From NCBI RefSeq assembly GCF_038049935.1, contig NZ_CP145886.1, forward strand, positions 4,015,001-4,079,000: a stretch of 64,000 nucleotides of DNA, in the 5' to 3' direction. Position 1 is the stretch's first letter; the number at the start of each line of letters is the position of its first letter. This DNA comes from Rossellomorea sp. y25. GTDB taxonomy: Bacteria > Bacillota > Bacilli > Bacillales > Bacillaceae_B. The notes under the pieces were generated by a model, which searched no databases, was not told the origin of the DNA, and saw nothing but the letters and a program-made list of their open reading frames with translations. Positions 51,267 to 61,230 of the stretch are shown one piece after another. Made by a program: the position numbers and the translations under genes.

Positions 51267-53432
51267 ATGATGAGAAAACAAAAGAACACATCTGTGGAAG
51301 AGTTGGATCGGGAGGGAAATACGAGAAGCCAGTTCCCCAAGGTGATCGGTTTATTTATTTTAGTAGTGGCAGCCGGGATTGCACTCTTCCACTTATACAC
51401 GTCTTATGCAGGTGCATTAGTCGATGTAAAGCAGCGAAGCATCCACTTATATGGCTTAATGGCGATTGGATTTATCCTGTACCCTATTATTAGTAAAAAG
51501 AAAGGCCACCCTGTTCCATTTTATGACTATATCTTAAGCGGGTTGTCCTTATTCGTTGGTATTTATCTGTTATTCAGTGCGGAGCGCATCATTAAAATGG
51601 GGGGACAAATCAACGATACCGATTTCATCGTCGGGATACTCGTCATTGTCCTTCTTCTCGAACTGACAAGGCGTGTGACCGGATGGGGCTTGACCCTTCT
51701 TGCCCTTGGATTTTTAATCTATGGTCTCTATGTAAAGCTGGCCATCTATCCGGAATTGAATTCTCAAATCACATTGACTGTGACAAAGAAAATGATTTCC
51801 CAGCTTGTTTACATTACGGAGGGGATCCTTGGTACAGCGATCGGCGTCTCGGCAAGCTACATCATTCTCTTTATCTTGTTTGGAGCATTCCTTAGCCGCT
51901 CCGGCATGGGGAAATTATTCAATGACCTTGCACTGGCAGTCGCTGGTCATACAAAAGGCGGGCCTGCTAAAGTTGCCGTTATCGCCAGTGGATTTCTCGG
52001 TTCCATTAATGGTTCGGCTGTTGCCAATGTCGTGACAACAGGGGCTTTCACCATTCCATTGATGAAAAAAATCGGCTATAAGAAAGAATTTGCAGGAGCG
52101 GTTGAATCAGCGGCAAGTGTCGGTGGGCAGATCCTCCCTCCCATCATGGGTGCAGCCGCCTTCATTATGGCAGAGAATCTGAATATTCCTTATACCAAAG
52201 TGATCTTGGCAGGTATCATCCCAGCACTGCTATTCTACATCGGTATCCTGCTTCAGGTGCACTTTAGAGCTTCCAAACGCGGATTGCATGGGGTACCGAA
52301 ATCAGAACTTCCATCCGTGAAAGCCGTTTTGGCCGAACGGGGACATTTGATCATCCCGATGGTGATTCTCCTGTACTTATTATTCTCAGGAAAAACACCG
52401 TTCTACGCTGCGTTCTGGTCGATTTTGGCAACGATTATCATTTCTGGTTCGAAGCAGGTCCTGGCGTTATCAGCCCTTCTCGGAGTATTTTTCATTTTCC
52501 AACCACAGGTCAATGGCATCCTTTCAGGAGAAGGCATCCCTCCCCTCAAAAACGGATGGTGGGAACTCCTGTTGATTGTGGTAATTCCATTAGTCATCAA
52601 TCTCGTTAGGAAAACCAAAAACCTGGAAGCCGAAGAAATAGGCTTAAAGGATTGCGTACAAGCATTGGAAGAAGGAGCGAAAACGACGATTCCGGTTGCA
52701 GTCGCCTGTGGTGCTGTTGGAATCGTCGTCGGAATTGCTTCACTCACTGGAGTTGCACTGGAGCTCGCAAACAGTATTGTCGGTATTGGTGAAATGATTG
52801 ACAGCCCGCTCCTTCAGCTCGTTATTACATTACTGCTGACAATGGTCACTTCCATCGTGCTGGGAATGGGCTTACCAAGTATCCCAACCTATATCATCAC
52901 GAGTACGATGGCAGCACCTATCCTTTTACAGCTGCCATTGTTCCGTGAATTGGCCGGATCGACGGAAACGGCCGTGTTTGTTGCTCACATGTTCGTGTTC
53001 TACTTTGGAATCTTTGCGAATATCACCCCGCCTGTCGCCCTGGCAGCGTTTGCCGGAGCAGGCATCAGTGGCGGTGACCCGACTAAGACCGGATTCCAGG
53101 CGATGAGACTTGCGATTGCAGGGTTTATCGTGCCGTTTATGTTTGTGTTTTCCCATGAAATGCTGATGGTTGATGCATCTGTTACGAGTATTCTTGTCCT
53201 GACCGTTACATCTGTTATCGGAGTGTTCCTGTTGTCGGTTTCCATCGAGGGTTTTTTCAAGAAGAAAATCCCTGTCAGTATGCGCTTGATAAGTGCAGTA
53301 GCCGCTTTTCTCCTGATCTATCCTGGCTGGATGACGGATATCATTGGCTTCACCGTCTTCGTCTTTGTTCTGTTTTGGAATTACCAAGGAAAGGGTAAAC
53401 CGATGAATAAGGAGATCAATATTCCCAATTAA
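51267..53432 (+). CDS. TRAP transporter fused permease (4TM/12TM)
   Basis: 721 aa with about 17-19 membrane segments. The N-terminal quarter corresponds to the small (DctQ) subunit and the remainder to the large DctM subunit. Typical motifs: GFLGSINGSAVANVVTTGAF, ESAASVGGQILPPIMGAAAF and LGMGLPSIPTYIITSTMAAP. The fused form is characteristic of TAXI-TRAP systems. Sodium or proton-driven uptake of a dicarboxylate-like substrate is expected. Starts 12 nt after the DUF1850 gene. Confidence 0.94.
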   Translation: MMRKQKNTSVEELDREGNTRSQFPKVIGLFILVVAAGIALFHLYTSYAGALVDVKQRSIHLYGLMAIGFILYPIISKKKGHPVPFYDYILSGLSLFVGIYLLFSAERIIKMGGQINDTDFIVGILVIVLLLELTRRVTGWGLTLLALGFLIYGLYVKLAIYPELNSQITLTVTKKMISQLVYITEGILGTAIGVSASYIILFILFGAFLSRSGMGKLFNDLALAVAGHTKGGPAKVAVIASGFLGSINGSAVANVVTTGAFTIPLMKKIGYKKEFAGAVESAASVGGQILPPIMGAAAFIMAENLNIPYTKVILAGIIPALLFYIGILLQVHFRASKRGLHGVPKSELPSVKAVLAERGHLIIPMVILLYLLFSGKTPFYAAFWSILATIIISGSKQVLALSALLGVFFIFQPQVNGILSGEGIPPLKNGWWELLLIVVIPLVINLVRKTKNLEAEEIGLKDCVQALEEGAKTTIPVAVACGAVGIVVGIASLTGVALELANSIVGIGEMIDSPLLQLVITLLLTMVTSIVLGMGLPSIPTYIITSTMAAPILLQLPLFRELAGSTETAVFVAHMFVFYFGIFANITPPVALAAFAGAGISGGDPTKTGFQAMRLAIAGFIVPFMFVFSHEMLMVDASVTSILVLTVTSVIGVFLLSVSIEGFFKKKIPVSMRLISAVAAFLLIYPGWMTDIIGFTVFVFVLFWNYQGKGKPMNKEINIPN

Positions 53433-53447
53433 ACGAGGTGGATTTTA

Positions 53448-54239
53448 ATGGATTTTGGCTTAAAAAATAAAGCAGTGATTGTCACTGCTTCCAGTAAAGG
53501 ATTAGGAAAAGCAACGGCACTCGAGCTTGCAAAAGAAGGGGCTCACGTGCTTATTTCCAGCCGAAATGAACAAGAGCTTAGATCTACTGCAAAAGAAATC
53601 ATTGAACTGTCCGGGAATCACCAAGTCTATTTTGCAACATGTGACATGACGAAACCAGGAGACATTCAAGCACTCGTTGAAACAGCGGTAAATAAACTTG
53701 GAGGAGTCGACATTCTCGTCAACAACACAGGAGGTCCACCTGCAGGGGGCTTCCAGCAATTCGATGATGAAGACTGGCAATATGCCTTTGAGCTTAACCT
53801 GCTCAGCTATATCCGGACCATCAGAGAGGTTATTCCCCATATGAAAAAGAATAAGGGCGGACGGATCGTCAATATCGCTTCTTCCTCCACGAAGCAGGCA
53901 ATTGATGGTCTGATTCTATCCAACACCTTCAGAACAGGTATCGTCGGCTTATCGAAGAGCTTATCAAGGGAACTGGCCCAGGATCATATTCTTATCAACA
54001 CGGTGGGTCCAGGTAGAATCGCAACAGAACGAGTGGCTCAGTTGGATCAATTAAACGCAGATAAACAAAATGTTTCTCATGAGGAATTTAAGAAGCAAAG
54101 TGAAAAAGCGATTCCGATGGGAAGGTACGGCGAGCCTGAAGAATTTGCCCGGGCCATTACCTTCTTAGTTTCAGACGCCAACACTTATTTAACCGGTCAA
54201 TCCCTCGTCGTTGATGGCGGATTGGTTACCGCACTATAA
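53448..54239 (+). CDS. SDR-fold protein lacking the usual catalytic Tyr and Lys
   Basis: 263 aa. Rossmann start VIVTASSKGLGKATALELAK (TAxxxGLG instead of TGxxxGIG), then DILVNNTGG and RIVNIASSSTKQ. Where classical SDRs have YxxxK this protein reads SNTFR before TGIVGLSKSL, so both residues are replaced. The C-terminus (TYLTGQSLVVDGG) is normal. This resembles a known FabG-like subgroup without a canonical tetrad. It is 15 nt after the TRAP permease and shares its transcription unit, which ends at the following terminator. Confidence 0.88.
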   Translation: MDFGLKNKAVIVTASSKGLGKATALELAKEGAHVLISSRNEQELRSTAKEIIELSGNHQVYFATCDMTKPGDIQALVETAVNKLGGVDILVNNTGGPPAGGFQQFDDEDWQYAFELNLLSYIRTIREVIPHMKKNKGGRIVNIASSSTKQAIDGLILSNTFRTGIVGLSKSLSRELAQDHILINTVGPGRIATERVAQLDQLNADKQNVSHEEFKKQSEKAIPMGRYGEPEEFARAITFLVSDANTYLTGQSLVVDGGLVTAL

Positions 54240-54240
54240 A

Positions 54241-54283
54241 AAAGCAAAGCCCCAATGGCTATTACCATTGGGGCTTTGCTTAT
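54241..54283. terminator. Bidirectional terminator
   Basis: AAGCAAAGCCCCAATGG and CCATTGGGGCTTTGCTT form a perfect 17-bp stem serving both convergent genes. Confidence 0.95.
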
Positions 54284-54288
54284 TCTGT

Positions 54289-55368
54289 TTATACCGTAAC
54301 TTTCCCACCGTTAGGCTCGCAACCCATCCGTATGATCATCTCAATCGTCTCATTCGACATATCCAAATGGGACACCCCGGTACCTTTCATCAGGTCTTGA
54401 GTATTGCGATCATCAAACGTCAACGCCCCTGCCAGATACACCTTGAACACATCAATCAAGGTATTAAGCTTTACTTCCTCTTCATCTAACTCATACTCAC
54501 CCGTGTTTTCAACGACCGATAAGTTCTCAAATTGAAGAGCTTCTTTTAACATCTTCAAAAGCTCGATGTTCTCAGGAGGATTCGGATTCGTAATATGATA
54601 GATTTTGTTCGCTTGGGCTTTTTCTGGAGCCAGGCTTAGAATGTCCGCAACATAATCCACTGGAACAAGATTGGAAGTACCGTTTTTCGCAGCAACCAGT
54701 CTGTAGGTCCGCTCTTCTCCCTTGCGCCTTGCCGTCTTACGCTTGAACACCCCGAGAGCACGCATGAATCCGTACAGTGTGAATTGAGAGTCCGCTTCCC
54801 CCGTTTTAGAATCTCCTACAATAATAGCCGGGCGGAAAATGGACACATCCATTTTGTCTCGATAAGAAAAAACAAGATGCTCCGATTTCACTTTGCTCTC
54901 CTCATATGGATTATGGAACTCTCCATTTGTTGGATAGAGCTCTTCAATCCCTTTATTCAGCTTCCCGACCGTGTAAGCCGTACTCACATAATAAAACTTC
55001 TTCACTTCTAGAAGTGAAGCCAATTCAAGGATATGCTTGGTCCCATCGTAATTAGCAGCAAACAATTCATCACGCAATTCCAAATCAAACTTTACCAGGG
55101 CAGCGAGGTGATAAACCGCATCAATTTTTCCCGTTAACCATTCAAGGTCATCCCTGCTCAGGCCGGCATTGGGAATGGTAATGTCCCCTTGAAATATGTG
55201 AATTCTCTTTTGCTCATCCGCTTCAAAGGAATCTCTTAATCTTTCAGCCTTCTCTACATTTCTCACTAAAATATAGACTTCGTTCACTTTATTTTGTAAA
55301 AGGTTCTTGATGAGCCTTCCACCAAGGAAACCTGTCGATCCCGTTAAAAATAAATTCAAATTGATCAC
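54289..55368 (-). CDS. SDR family thioester-reductase/NAD-dependent epimerase-like protein
   Basis: 359 aa extended SDR. NAD(P) loop LFLTGSTGFLGGRLIKNLL, then DAVYHLAALVKF, the NYDGTKHILELA block and the active-site Tyr-Lys in NPYEESKVKSE. This matches the NAD_binding_4 (male sterility/thioester reductase) group. Substrate unknown. Stands alone in convergent orientation to the TRAP operon. Confidence 0.85.
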   Translation of the reverse strand: MINLNLFLTGSTGFLGGRLIKNLLQNKVNEVYILVRNVEKAERLRDSFEADEQKRIHIFQGDITIPNAGLSRDDLEWLTGKIDAVYHLAALVKFDLELRDELFAANYDGTKHILELASLLEVKKFYYVSTAYTVGKLNKGIEELYPTNGEFHNPYEESKVKSEHLVFSYRDKMDVSIFRPAIIVGDSKTGEADSQFTLYGFMRALGVFKRKTARRKGEERTYRLVAAKNGTSNLVPVDYVADILSLAPEKAQANKIYHITNPNPPENIELLKMLKEALQFENLSVVENTGEYELDEEEVKLNTLIDVFKVYLAGALTFDDRNTQDLMKGTGVSHLDMSNETIEMIIRMGCEPNGGKVTV

Positions 55369-55482
55369 TCCTGTTGAATTTCAACCTCAAGGGCTATTTT
55401 GTCTATCATAGCACATATTGAAAGCGGAATCGTTGTGAATGAGAGAGTTGGAACATGATGTCAAAATGCGGAGCTTTAATAG

Positions 55483-55520
55483 AAAAAAAACGGTGAGACT
55501 ATGCCTGCTCACCGTTTTTG
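55483..55520. terminator. Terminator of the penicillin-binding protein gene
   Basis: AAAACGGTGAG and CTCACCGTTTTT form an 11-bp stem with A/T tracts on both strands, just after the minus-strand stop at 55539. Confidence 0.88.
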
Positions 55521-55538
55521 ATTCATTTTCTTTCAACT

Positions 55539-57551
55539 TCACCAGCTATCATAAAATCTCTTCGTCACTTCTACCGTATGCGTACTACCTCCCGCATCTT
55601 CTACATCTTCAAGAAGCATGGCAAGGAGCATCGTCGGGTCATTTTGATCATAGGATACAAATAATCCATTTTCAGTCCCGGTTGTCCCCTGTTCAGATTT
55701 GATTTCTGCCGTACCGGTTTTACCGGCGATTGCTTTCCCTTTTACACTCGCTTTTCCGGCAATTCCTTCCGTGACAACTTTTCGCAAATCTGTTTTCAGC
55801 ATGTCAGCTTGTTCTTTCGTCAGTAAGTTTTCCTTCCAAACCTCATGTTCTTCATCCATTAGAAGCCTCGGTTTCATCATTTTTCCATCATTGATGATGC
55901 CGCCATAGGCGCTGGCAAGATGTACGATACTCATGAGAACTTCACCTTGACCAAAGGCTGAATCGGCCAGTTGGACCTCTTTGGAGATTGTTCCGTCATT
56001 TGAAATCTGTGATTTGTAAATCGGATAGGAAGATGGGATCTCCTCACCAAAACCAAAGTCTTTCAAACCGGCGATAAAGGTTTCTGCCCCCATCTCCAAC
56101 CCGACTCTTGCGAAATAAATATTATCCGAGAATTTCAACGCACTTTCTAAGTCAACCTTACTGTCATTGTCAAATACACGGACGACCTTGTAATTTCCCC
56201 AAGAATCATCCTTTTGCCACTTCTTCCCCTTAATATCATAGATTTTATTTGGATCTAACTTTCCGGATTTCAATCCAACGGAAGCGGTGATCCCCTTCAT
56301 GGTTGAACCGGGAGAATAAGCAATAGGGAAACGATTACGGAATGGCTTTTTCGGGTCATCCGCAAGTTTCTTATACTTCTCAGAAGATATTCCCAGTACA
56401 AGCTCATTTGGATTATAAGCAGGTGTGCTGACAAGGGCCAGTGCTTCACCTGTTTGCGGATTAAGAGCGGCAGCTGTTCCTGTTTCACTCTTCATCTGTT
56501 CATAAAGCTTCTTTTGCATTTCGGCATCGATGGTCAAGGTGATGTTTTTGCCATCTTCCACCGGTTGTTCTGCAACGGTGACTACTTCTTCAGATTCTTC
56601 TTTTTTTAAATAAATCCGCTGTCCATCTTTTCCTCGCAACTGATCTTCATATACTTCTTCAGCACCGCTGAGACCCATTAATGACTGAGCTGTATAGCCT
56701 TCACCTTTTAGTTTCTCCAGCTTTTCTGCAGTCAGCTTTCCAATATATCCGGTCAGGTGGGCGGCAGCTTCTCCGTATGGGTATTCTCTTGCAGGCACCC
56801 GCTTAGAGTACAGACCGCCTAATTCTATAACTTCCAGAGCTAAAGGTCGCTCAGTAAGGGCGATCTTTTTAATCGGCACAAAAAATTCCGGTTTCACCCA
56901 GCTCTGATCAAGCTTACCCTGTATGGATTCCGCTGACATATCGAGCAGGGATGAAAGCTTCTTTAAGTCACTCTCGTTAAACTCTTTCGGTACGATCCCC
57001 AGTTCAAATGCTTCTCCATTCATCGCAAGGGGCTGTTGATTCCTGTCAAGTATATCTCCACGCTTGGCGGTAATACTTTCTACGCCTACTTTATCTCCCT
57101 TTTCCAATTCCGGCAGGATAAAAGAAGGCTCCCATTCTACAAACCAATTTTCATCTTCACCCTGTTTTTCTTTTGTTAAAGTGATTTCTTTATCATAGGA
57201 AACCTGACCAGCCAAAGTATTGAACGAAATAGTCAAAGGAAATCCCGCTTTTGTTTCTTTGTCCCAGTCCACTTCTTTTTCCGGCTTTTCAAAAGATACC
57301 TTTACATCCTTCACTTCTAAATCTTCATAGATGTCCTTGTATCTCGTGACGAAATCTGCTTTTTTGAACGAATCTTGAGTGGAAGTGTTTAGATACCCGT
57401 CAAACATATGATCGAACTTTTCTTTATTCCAAAGATCGACGTATTCCTGCAAGCGATCATCAGGCTTAGGCTTTTCTTGACATCCGGCGACCAACAGGCT
57501 AGCAACTAAGAGACAAAACAGCATGACTTTTCTATACATATGTACTGACAA
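55539..57551 (-). CDS. pbpC: Class B penicillin-binding protein 3 type (MecA-N lipoprotein)
   Basis: 670 aa. Lipoprotein signal peptide LLVASLLVAGCQEKP (Cys about 24); a MecA N-terminal NTF2-like domain (about 30-150); a PBP dimer domain (about 155-320, GDILDRNQQPLAMNGEAFEL); and a C-terminal transpeptidase with the SxxK Ser in SPGSTMKGI, SxN as KFSDNIYFAR and KTG in IAGKTGTAEIKS. This is the domain order of B. subtilis PbpC (PBP3) and staphylococcal PBP2a. It crosslinks peptidoglycan outside the membrane. Low beta-lactam affinity is common in this group but cannot be judged here. Confidence 0.93.
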   Translation of the reverse strand: MSVHMYRKVMLFCLLVASLLVAGCQEKPKPDDRLQEYVDLWNKEKFDHMFDGYLNTSTQDSFKKADFVTRYKDIYEDLEVKDVKVSFEKPEKEVDWDKETKAGFPLTISFNTLAGQVSYDKEITLTKEKQGEDENWFVEWEPSFILPELEKGDKVGVESITAKRGDILDRNQQPLAMNGEAFELGIVPKEFNESDLKKLSSLLDMSAESIQGKLDQSWVKPEFFVPIKKIALTERPLALEVIELGGLYSKRVPAREYPYGEAAAHLTGYIGKLTAEKLEKLKGEGYTAQSLMGLSGAEEVYEDQLRGKDGQRIYLKKEESEEVVTVAEQPVEDGKNITLTIDAEMQKKLYEQMKSETGTAAALNPQTGEALALVSTPAYNPNELVLGISSEKYKKLADDPKKPFRNRFPIAYSPGSTMKGITASVGLKSGKLDPNKIYDIKGKKWQKDDSWGNYKVVRVFDNDSKVDLESALKFSDNIYFARVGLEMGAETFIAGLKDFGFGEEIPSSYPIYKSQISNDGTISKEVQLADSAFGQGEVLMSIVHLASAYGGIINDGKMMKPRLLMDEEHEVWKENLLTKEQADMLKTDLRKVVTEGIAGKASVKGKAIAGKTGTAEIKSEQGTTGTENGLFVSYDQNDPTMLLAMLLEDVEDAGGSTHTVEVTKRFYDSW

Positions 57552-57693
57552 CCCCTATATTAGACTTTTCATCTCACTTCTAATTCTTTCAAAAATAACA
57601 AATTTTTTCAAATTTAATGTATCTATATGCTTGTATCTCTCGGTTATGATGATGACCTGAAAGGGGAGCGAAATTTGTCGTATATTGATAAGT

Positions 57694-57801
57694 GGCAGAT
57701 ATATCAGATTTTTGGCAGATAAAATGAAAATATGGAAGATATATTTTCAAATATGGCACGTAAATCCGAAATACGGCAGATAAATCTCAAATACGGCCCA
57801 T
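57694..57801. repeat. Phased 20-bp GGCAGAT array upstream of pbpC and trhO
   Basis: GGCAGAT or a variant starts at 57694, 57714, 57734 (GGAAGAT), 57755 (GGCACGT), 57775 and 57795 (GGCCCAT); spacings 20, 20, 21, 20, 20. It lies in the 455-nt divergent spacer between pbpC and trhO, which otherwise shows only AT-rich sequence and TATAAT at about 57925. Confidence 0.85.
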
Positions 57802-58006
57802 AACACTCCGGAAAAGCCGATTATGCGCACCTCTCCCCCTCCAAAAAACCAAAATCCACCACTTTTTCCTCACAATCCCCAGCTTTTCTCCACCATACAT
57901 AATGCATTTCTTTAAAAATTTGTTATAATAGTACATCGTAAGAGTAATAAGGAACAGAATCCTAAGATTATATCTTGCAAATATATATCGATAGGTGGAA
58001 ATAAAC

Positions 58007-58972
58007 ATGAAAAATTATCGAGTACTACTGTATTACAACTATGTAGCCATTGAGAATCCCGAGGAGGTTACGGCCCAGCATAAGCAATTGTGCGAGGAGC
58101 TTGGCCTTATGGGACGCATCCTGATTTCATCTGAAGGAATCAACGGAACATGTTCCGGTACGATTGAACAGACAGATGCATATATGGAAGCGATGAGAAA
58201 GGATCCTCACTTCTCCGACACAGTGTTTAAGATCGACGAAGCAGACGGTCATGCCTTCAAGAAATTGAAAGTTAAGCACCGTCCAGAGTTAGTGACACTT
58301 CGTCTTGAAGATGATGTGAATCCGAATGAACTCACAGGTAAATACCTTGAACCAAAAGATTTCTTTGAACAAATCCAGCAGGAAGATACGATTCTTCTTG
58401 ATGCACGTAATGACTATGAATATGAATTGGGACACTTCAGAGGAGCCGTGAAGCCGGATATCAAAAACTTCCGTGATCTTCCGAATTGGGTCCGTGATAA
58501 TAAAGATAAACTGGAAGGCAAGAAAATCATCACGTATTGTACAGGTGGTATCCGTTGTGAAAAATTCTCAGGCTGGTTAGTGAAAGAAGGCTTTGAGGAT
58601 GTGGCTCAGCTTCACGGTGGAATCGTCACCTATGGCCAGGACCCTGAAGTTAAAGGTCAGCTATGGGACGGTCAGCTTTACGTATTCGATGAGCGTATCG
58701 GTGTTCCTGTAAACCAGACAGAGCATGTCGTTGTCGGGAAAGACTTCTACACAGGTGAACCTTGTGAACGCTACGTAAACTGTGCGCACCCGCCTTGTAA
58801 CCGAAAAATCCTTTGCTCTGAAGAAAACGAGCATAAATATATGAGAAGCTGCTCAGATGAGTGCCGCAAGAGCCCTGAAAACCGCTATATTAAAGAGCAT
58901 GGTTTGACGGAGGAAGAAGTGGCAGAGCGTTTGGCAGTGATTGAGAATGAAAAGGAAACAGCAACAATCTAA
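58007..58972 (+). CDS. trhO: tRNA uridine(34) hydroxylase, rhodanese family
   Basis: 321 aa from the ATG at 58007 (GGTGG 8 nt upstream); an ATG 4 codons earlier lacks spacing. An N-terminal ferredoxin-like part ([16 protein letters not shown]) is followed by a rhodanese domain (about 120-215) with the active Cys in [15 protein letters not shown] Cys-rich tail ([23 protein letters not shown]) follows. TrhO (YbfQ in B. subtilis) makes ho5U at the tRNA wobble position. Confidence 0.94.
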   Translation: MKNYRVLLYYNYVAIENPEEVTAQHKQLCEELGLMGRILISSEGINGTCSGTIEQTDAYMEAMRKDPHFSDTVFKIDEADGHAFKKLKVKHRPELVTLRLEDDVNPNELTGKYLEPKDFFEQIQQEDTILLDARNDYEYELGHFRGAVKPDIKNFRDLPNWVRDNKDKLEGKKIITYCTGGIRCEKFSGWLVKEGFEDVAQLHGGIVTYGQDPEVKGQLWDGQLYVFDERIGVPVNQTEHVVVGKDFYTGEPCERYVNCAHPPCNRKILCSEENEHKYMRSCSDECRKSPENRYIKEHGLTEEEVAERLAVIENEKETATI

Positions 58973-58979
58973 TTAATAC

Positions 58980-59016
58980 TAAAAAAGAACCGTCTGCAAT
59001 GAGCCGGTTCTTTTTT
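58980..59016. terminator. Bidirectional terminator
   Basis: AAAAAAGAACCG and CGGTTCTTTTTT form a hairpin ending both trhO and the convergent gene at 59022. Confidence 0.93.
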
Positions 59017-59021
59017 AGTAT

Positions 59022-59555
59022 TTATCGCTTCTCTCTCTTCTGACTCTCCATATACTTCTTTTCTTCCTTAGTCGACAGCAATCCTGTTGCTCTTCCGATA
59101 TTCCCGTTTCTCATTCTCCAAACGGCATTATGATCGCTGACTGCATCTGAAAAGTCTCCTTCTTTCCAGCTTACTAAGATTTCGTTGTAGGTATGTTCAT
59201 GCTTATATTTGTTAATCTCTAATTGTGAAAGCAAGTAATCGATTCGTTCATCGGTGATTTTAAAGTACGACCATTTTTCATCTGCCTCAACCTTTTGATG
59301 ACTCATCGCGTGTATGTATTGTTGGATCAGATCTTCACTTAGCGGCGTCTTTACTTTTTCCCCGAATGGGTTTTCCTTCCCCGTTTTGGTTTGTGGTGCA
59401 GTGGTTTCCACACCAGCGGTAGAGACTACGTCAGTCTGGGTTGTATCTTCATTGGTGCTGGTATTGTTTAAACTGCCTACGGCGATATACACTCCGATGG
59501 CCGTTAAGAGCAGGACGCTTCCCACTATAATGATAAATGATTTTTTTCGTAGCAC
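59022..59555 (-). CDS. Membrane-anchored protein, DUF6241-like
   Basis: 177 aa. A membrane anchor at residues 7-27, a Thr/Ser-rich linker (about 28-60), then NPFGEKVKTPLSEDLIQQYI and KWSYFKITDERIDYLLSQL. The second part resembles the family I know as DUF6241, recalled by pattern. The C-terminus is strongly basic. Function unknown. Confidence 0.7.
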   Translation of the reverse strand: MLRKKSFIIIVGSVLLLTAIGVYIAVGSLNNTSTNEDTTQTDVVSTAGVETTAPQTKTGKENPFGEKVKTPLSEDLIQQYIHAMSHQKVEADEKWSYFKITDERIDYLLSQLEINKYKHEHTYNEILVSWKEGDFSDAVSDHNAVWRMRNGNIGRATGLLSTKEEKKYMESQKREKR

Positions 59556-59788
59556 GATGATACTCCCCCTGTATGCTATGGAATCTGTGTTTTTTCTGTA
59601 GTACTTCCTTCTATATATTAGGCTAAATGTCCTGCAAGGATCTGTAAACGAATTGTAATACTACCATATTTTTCTTTGATACTAAAGAGATAGTCGCTAA
59701 GTTGGTTGTATTCCCCATCTAACTTCTATATAATTACTCAATGTTTGTAAATTGATTTCCAGTCTACATAAAGGGAGTTTTGATAGAT

Positions 59789-60955
59789 TTGAAGAATCAG
59801 ACGTGGTTGTCCGTTCAATTCTTTACGATTTTTTTCACTTGGGGAATTTTCATACCTTATTGGACAGCGTGGCTGGTGGAAAGTAAGGACTTTTCCATTT
59901 CGGCTGCAAGTACGGTGATTGCAGTTGGGATGATTGCGCGGTCGTTTTCGAGCTTTTTCTTATTTCCAAAATTGAGTCAGACGGTTGCATTGGGACGACT
60001 TGCTCGTTGGCTGGTATTGATTTCCGGGGCTTCATTGCTGCTGTTCCTGCCTATGAATTCGTTTGGGATGATTTTGGTTTGCATGGTGTTATTCAGCCTT
60101 GTTTATCCGATGCTGCTTCCCATGGTTGAGAGCATGGCGGCTGTGATGATGAAGGAAGATGGCATCGATTATGGCCGGAGCCGTTCGTGGGGATCAATTG
60201 GATATACGGTTGCGCTGCTTGCGGTTGGATTTTTGACGTCACTTTTTACCGAGGGTGCCGTGATTTATCTGTTATTCGGTGGGATTGTGGTGATATTACT
60301 GTCTTCTCTTGCGAAGCTGCCTCAGTCCATGAGCGGGACCCGTGGTCAGGAGAAGCTTTCGTATCGCGGATTGCTGAAATCCCGTAAGTTTGTCTGGGCA
60401 ATGGTGATTGTCGTGTTGATTCAGGGTGCTCATGCTTCTTACTATAATTATGGTGTCCTTTATTTAAAGGAATTAGATGTAAGTTCTTTATATATAGGTG
60501 TTATTTTAAATGTTGCCGTTCTATCTGAAATTCTGTTCTTTACGTTTTCAGATCGGTTATTAAAAGGCAAGAGCATTTCCATTATGTTTATGATTGCAGC
60601 AGGGGCTGCTGTGACGCGTTGGACTTTGTTGTTCCTGTTCCCCAGCACCCCTGTGTTCATCTTTACCCAAATCTTTCACTCTCTAACCTTCGGATTGACA
60701 CATTATGCATTTATGCGATTGATTTATGAAGAATTGGAGAGCAAAGACATCCCGGCTGCCCAGGGAGTGTATACGTCGTTGGGTATGGGATTGAGTACCG
60801 CGATTCTGACGTTTATCGGTGGATTCCTGTATGATATCTCGCCTGGTTCTGCGTTTCTTGGAATGGCTGTGGTAGTAGTTCCATGCGTGGTTCTTGGTGG
60901 ATGGATGTATTGGAAGTATGATCGAGTGGCGGATGGTGTGTTTAGTTATAAATAG
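59789..60955 (+). CDS. MFS permease (MFS_1_like)
   Basis: 388 aa with about 12 membrane segments. The TTG at 59789 is 10 nt after GGGAG; a TTG at 59780 is too close. QFFTIFFTWGIFIPYWTAWL at the start and the YGRSRSWGSIGY loop after segment 4 match the MFS_1_like/LacY-NupG group (B. subtilis YwbF is similar). Sugar or nucleoside substrate is possible but not assignable. Confidence 0.83.
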   Translation: MKNQTWLSVQFFTIFFTWGIFIPYWTAWLVESKDFSISAASTVIAVGMIARSFSSFFLFPKLSQTVALGRLARWLVLISGASLLLFLPMNSFGMILVCMVLFSLVYPMLLPMVESMAAVMMKEDGIDYGRSRSWGSIGYTVALLAVGFLTSLFTEGAVIYLLFGGIVVILLSSLAKLPQSMSGTRGQEKLSYRGLLKSRKFVWAMVIVVLIQGAHASYYNYGVLYLKELDVSSLYIGVILNVAVLSEILFFTFSDRLLKGKSISIMFMIAAGAAVTRWTLLFLFPSTPVFIFTQIFHSLTFGLTHYAFMRLIYEELESKDIPAAQGVYTSLGMGLSTAILTFIGGFLYDISPGSAFLGMAVVVVPCVVLGGWMYWKYDRVADGVFSYK

Positions 60956-60968
60956 AGTTTGTTGGGAG

Positions 60969-61003
60969 GCCGTTCAGGATGTGGATTCTGGGCGGTTTTT
61001 TTA
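60969..61003 (+). terminator. Terminator of the MFS gene
   Basis: CCGTTCAG and CTGGGCGG form a stem followed by TTTTTTT. The rest of 61004-61230 has no convincing gene; a plus-strand 76-codon ORF there lacks coding character. Confidence 0.75.
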
Positions 61004-61230
61004 TGTGAAGATGTTGGTGTACACGGTGGATTTGGTGGAGCCCTCCGTTTTGAGGTTGAGGGATTGCAGGATTAGTGTGGCTGATCTAGGCGATGACAGG
61101 TTCAGGAAGTTTCGCAGTTCCTGATTGGTGATGGTGGGTTTGGTGAGGAGGAAGAAATCCAGAATCTGATTTATCAATCCTATTTTGAATTAATTGATCC
61201 TCCGTGTCGAATTTCCTCGGAAATAACACA

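Noticed and set aside
52926..53387. 153-codon minus-strand ORF opposite the TRAP permease
   Set aside because: It is an antisense shadow of a conserved membrane protein frame, rich in His, Arg and Lys, without a start signal.
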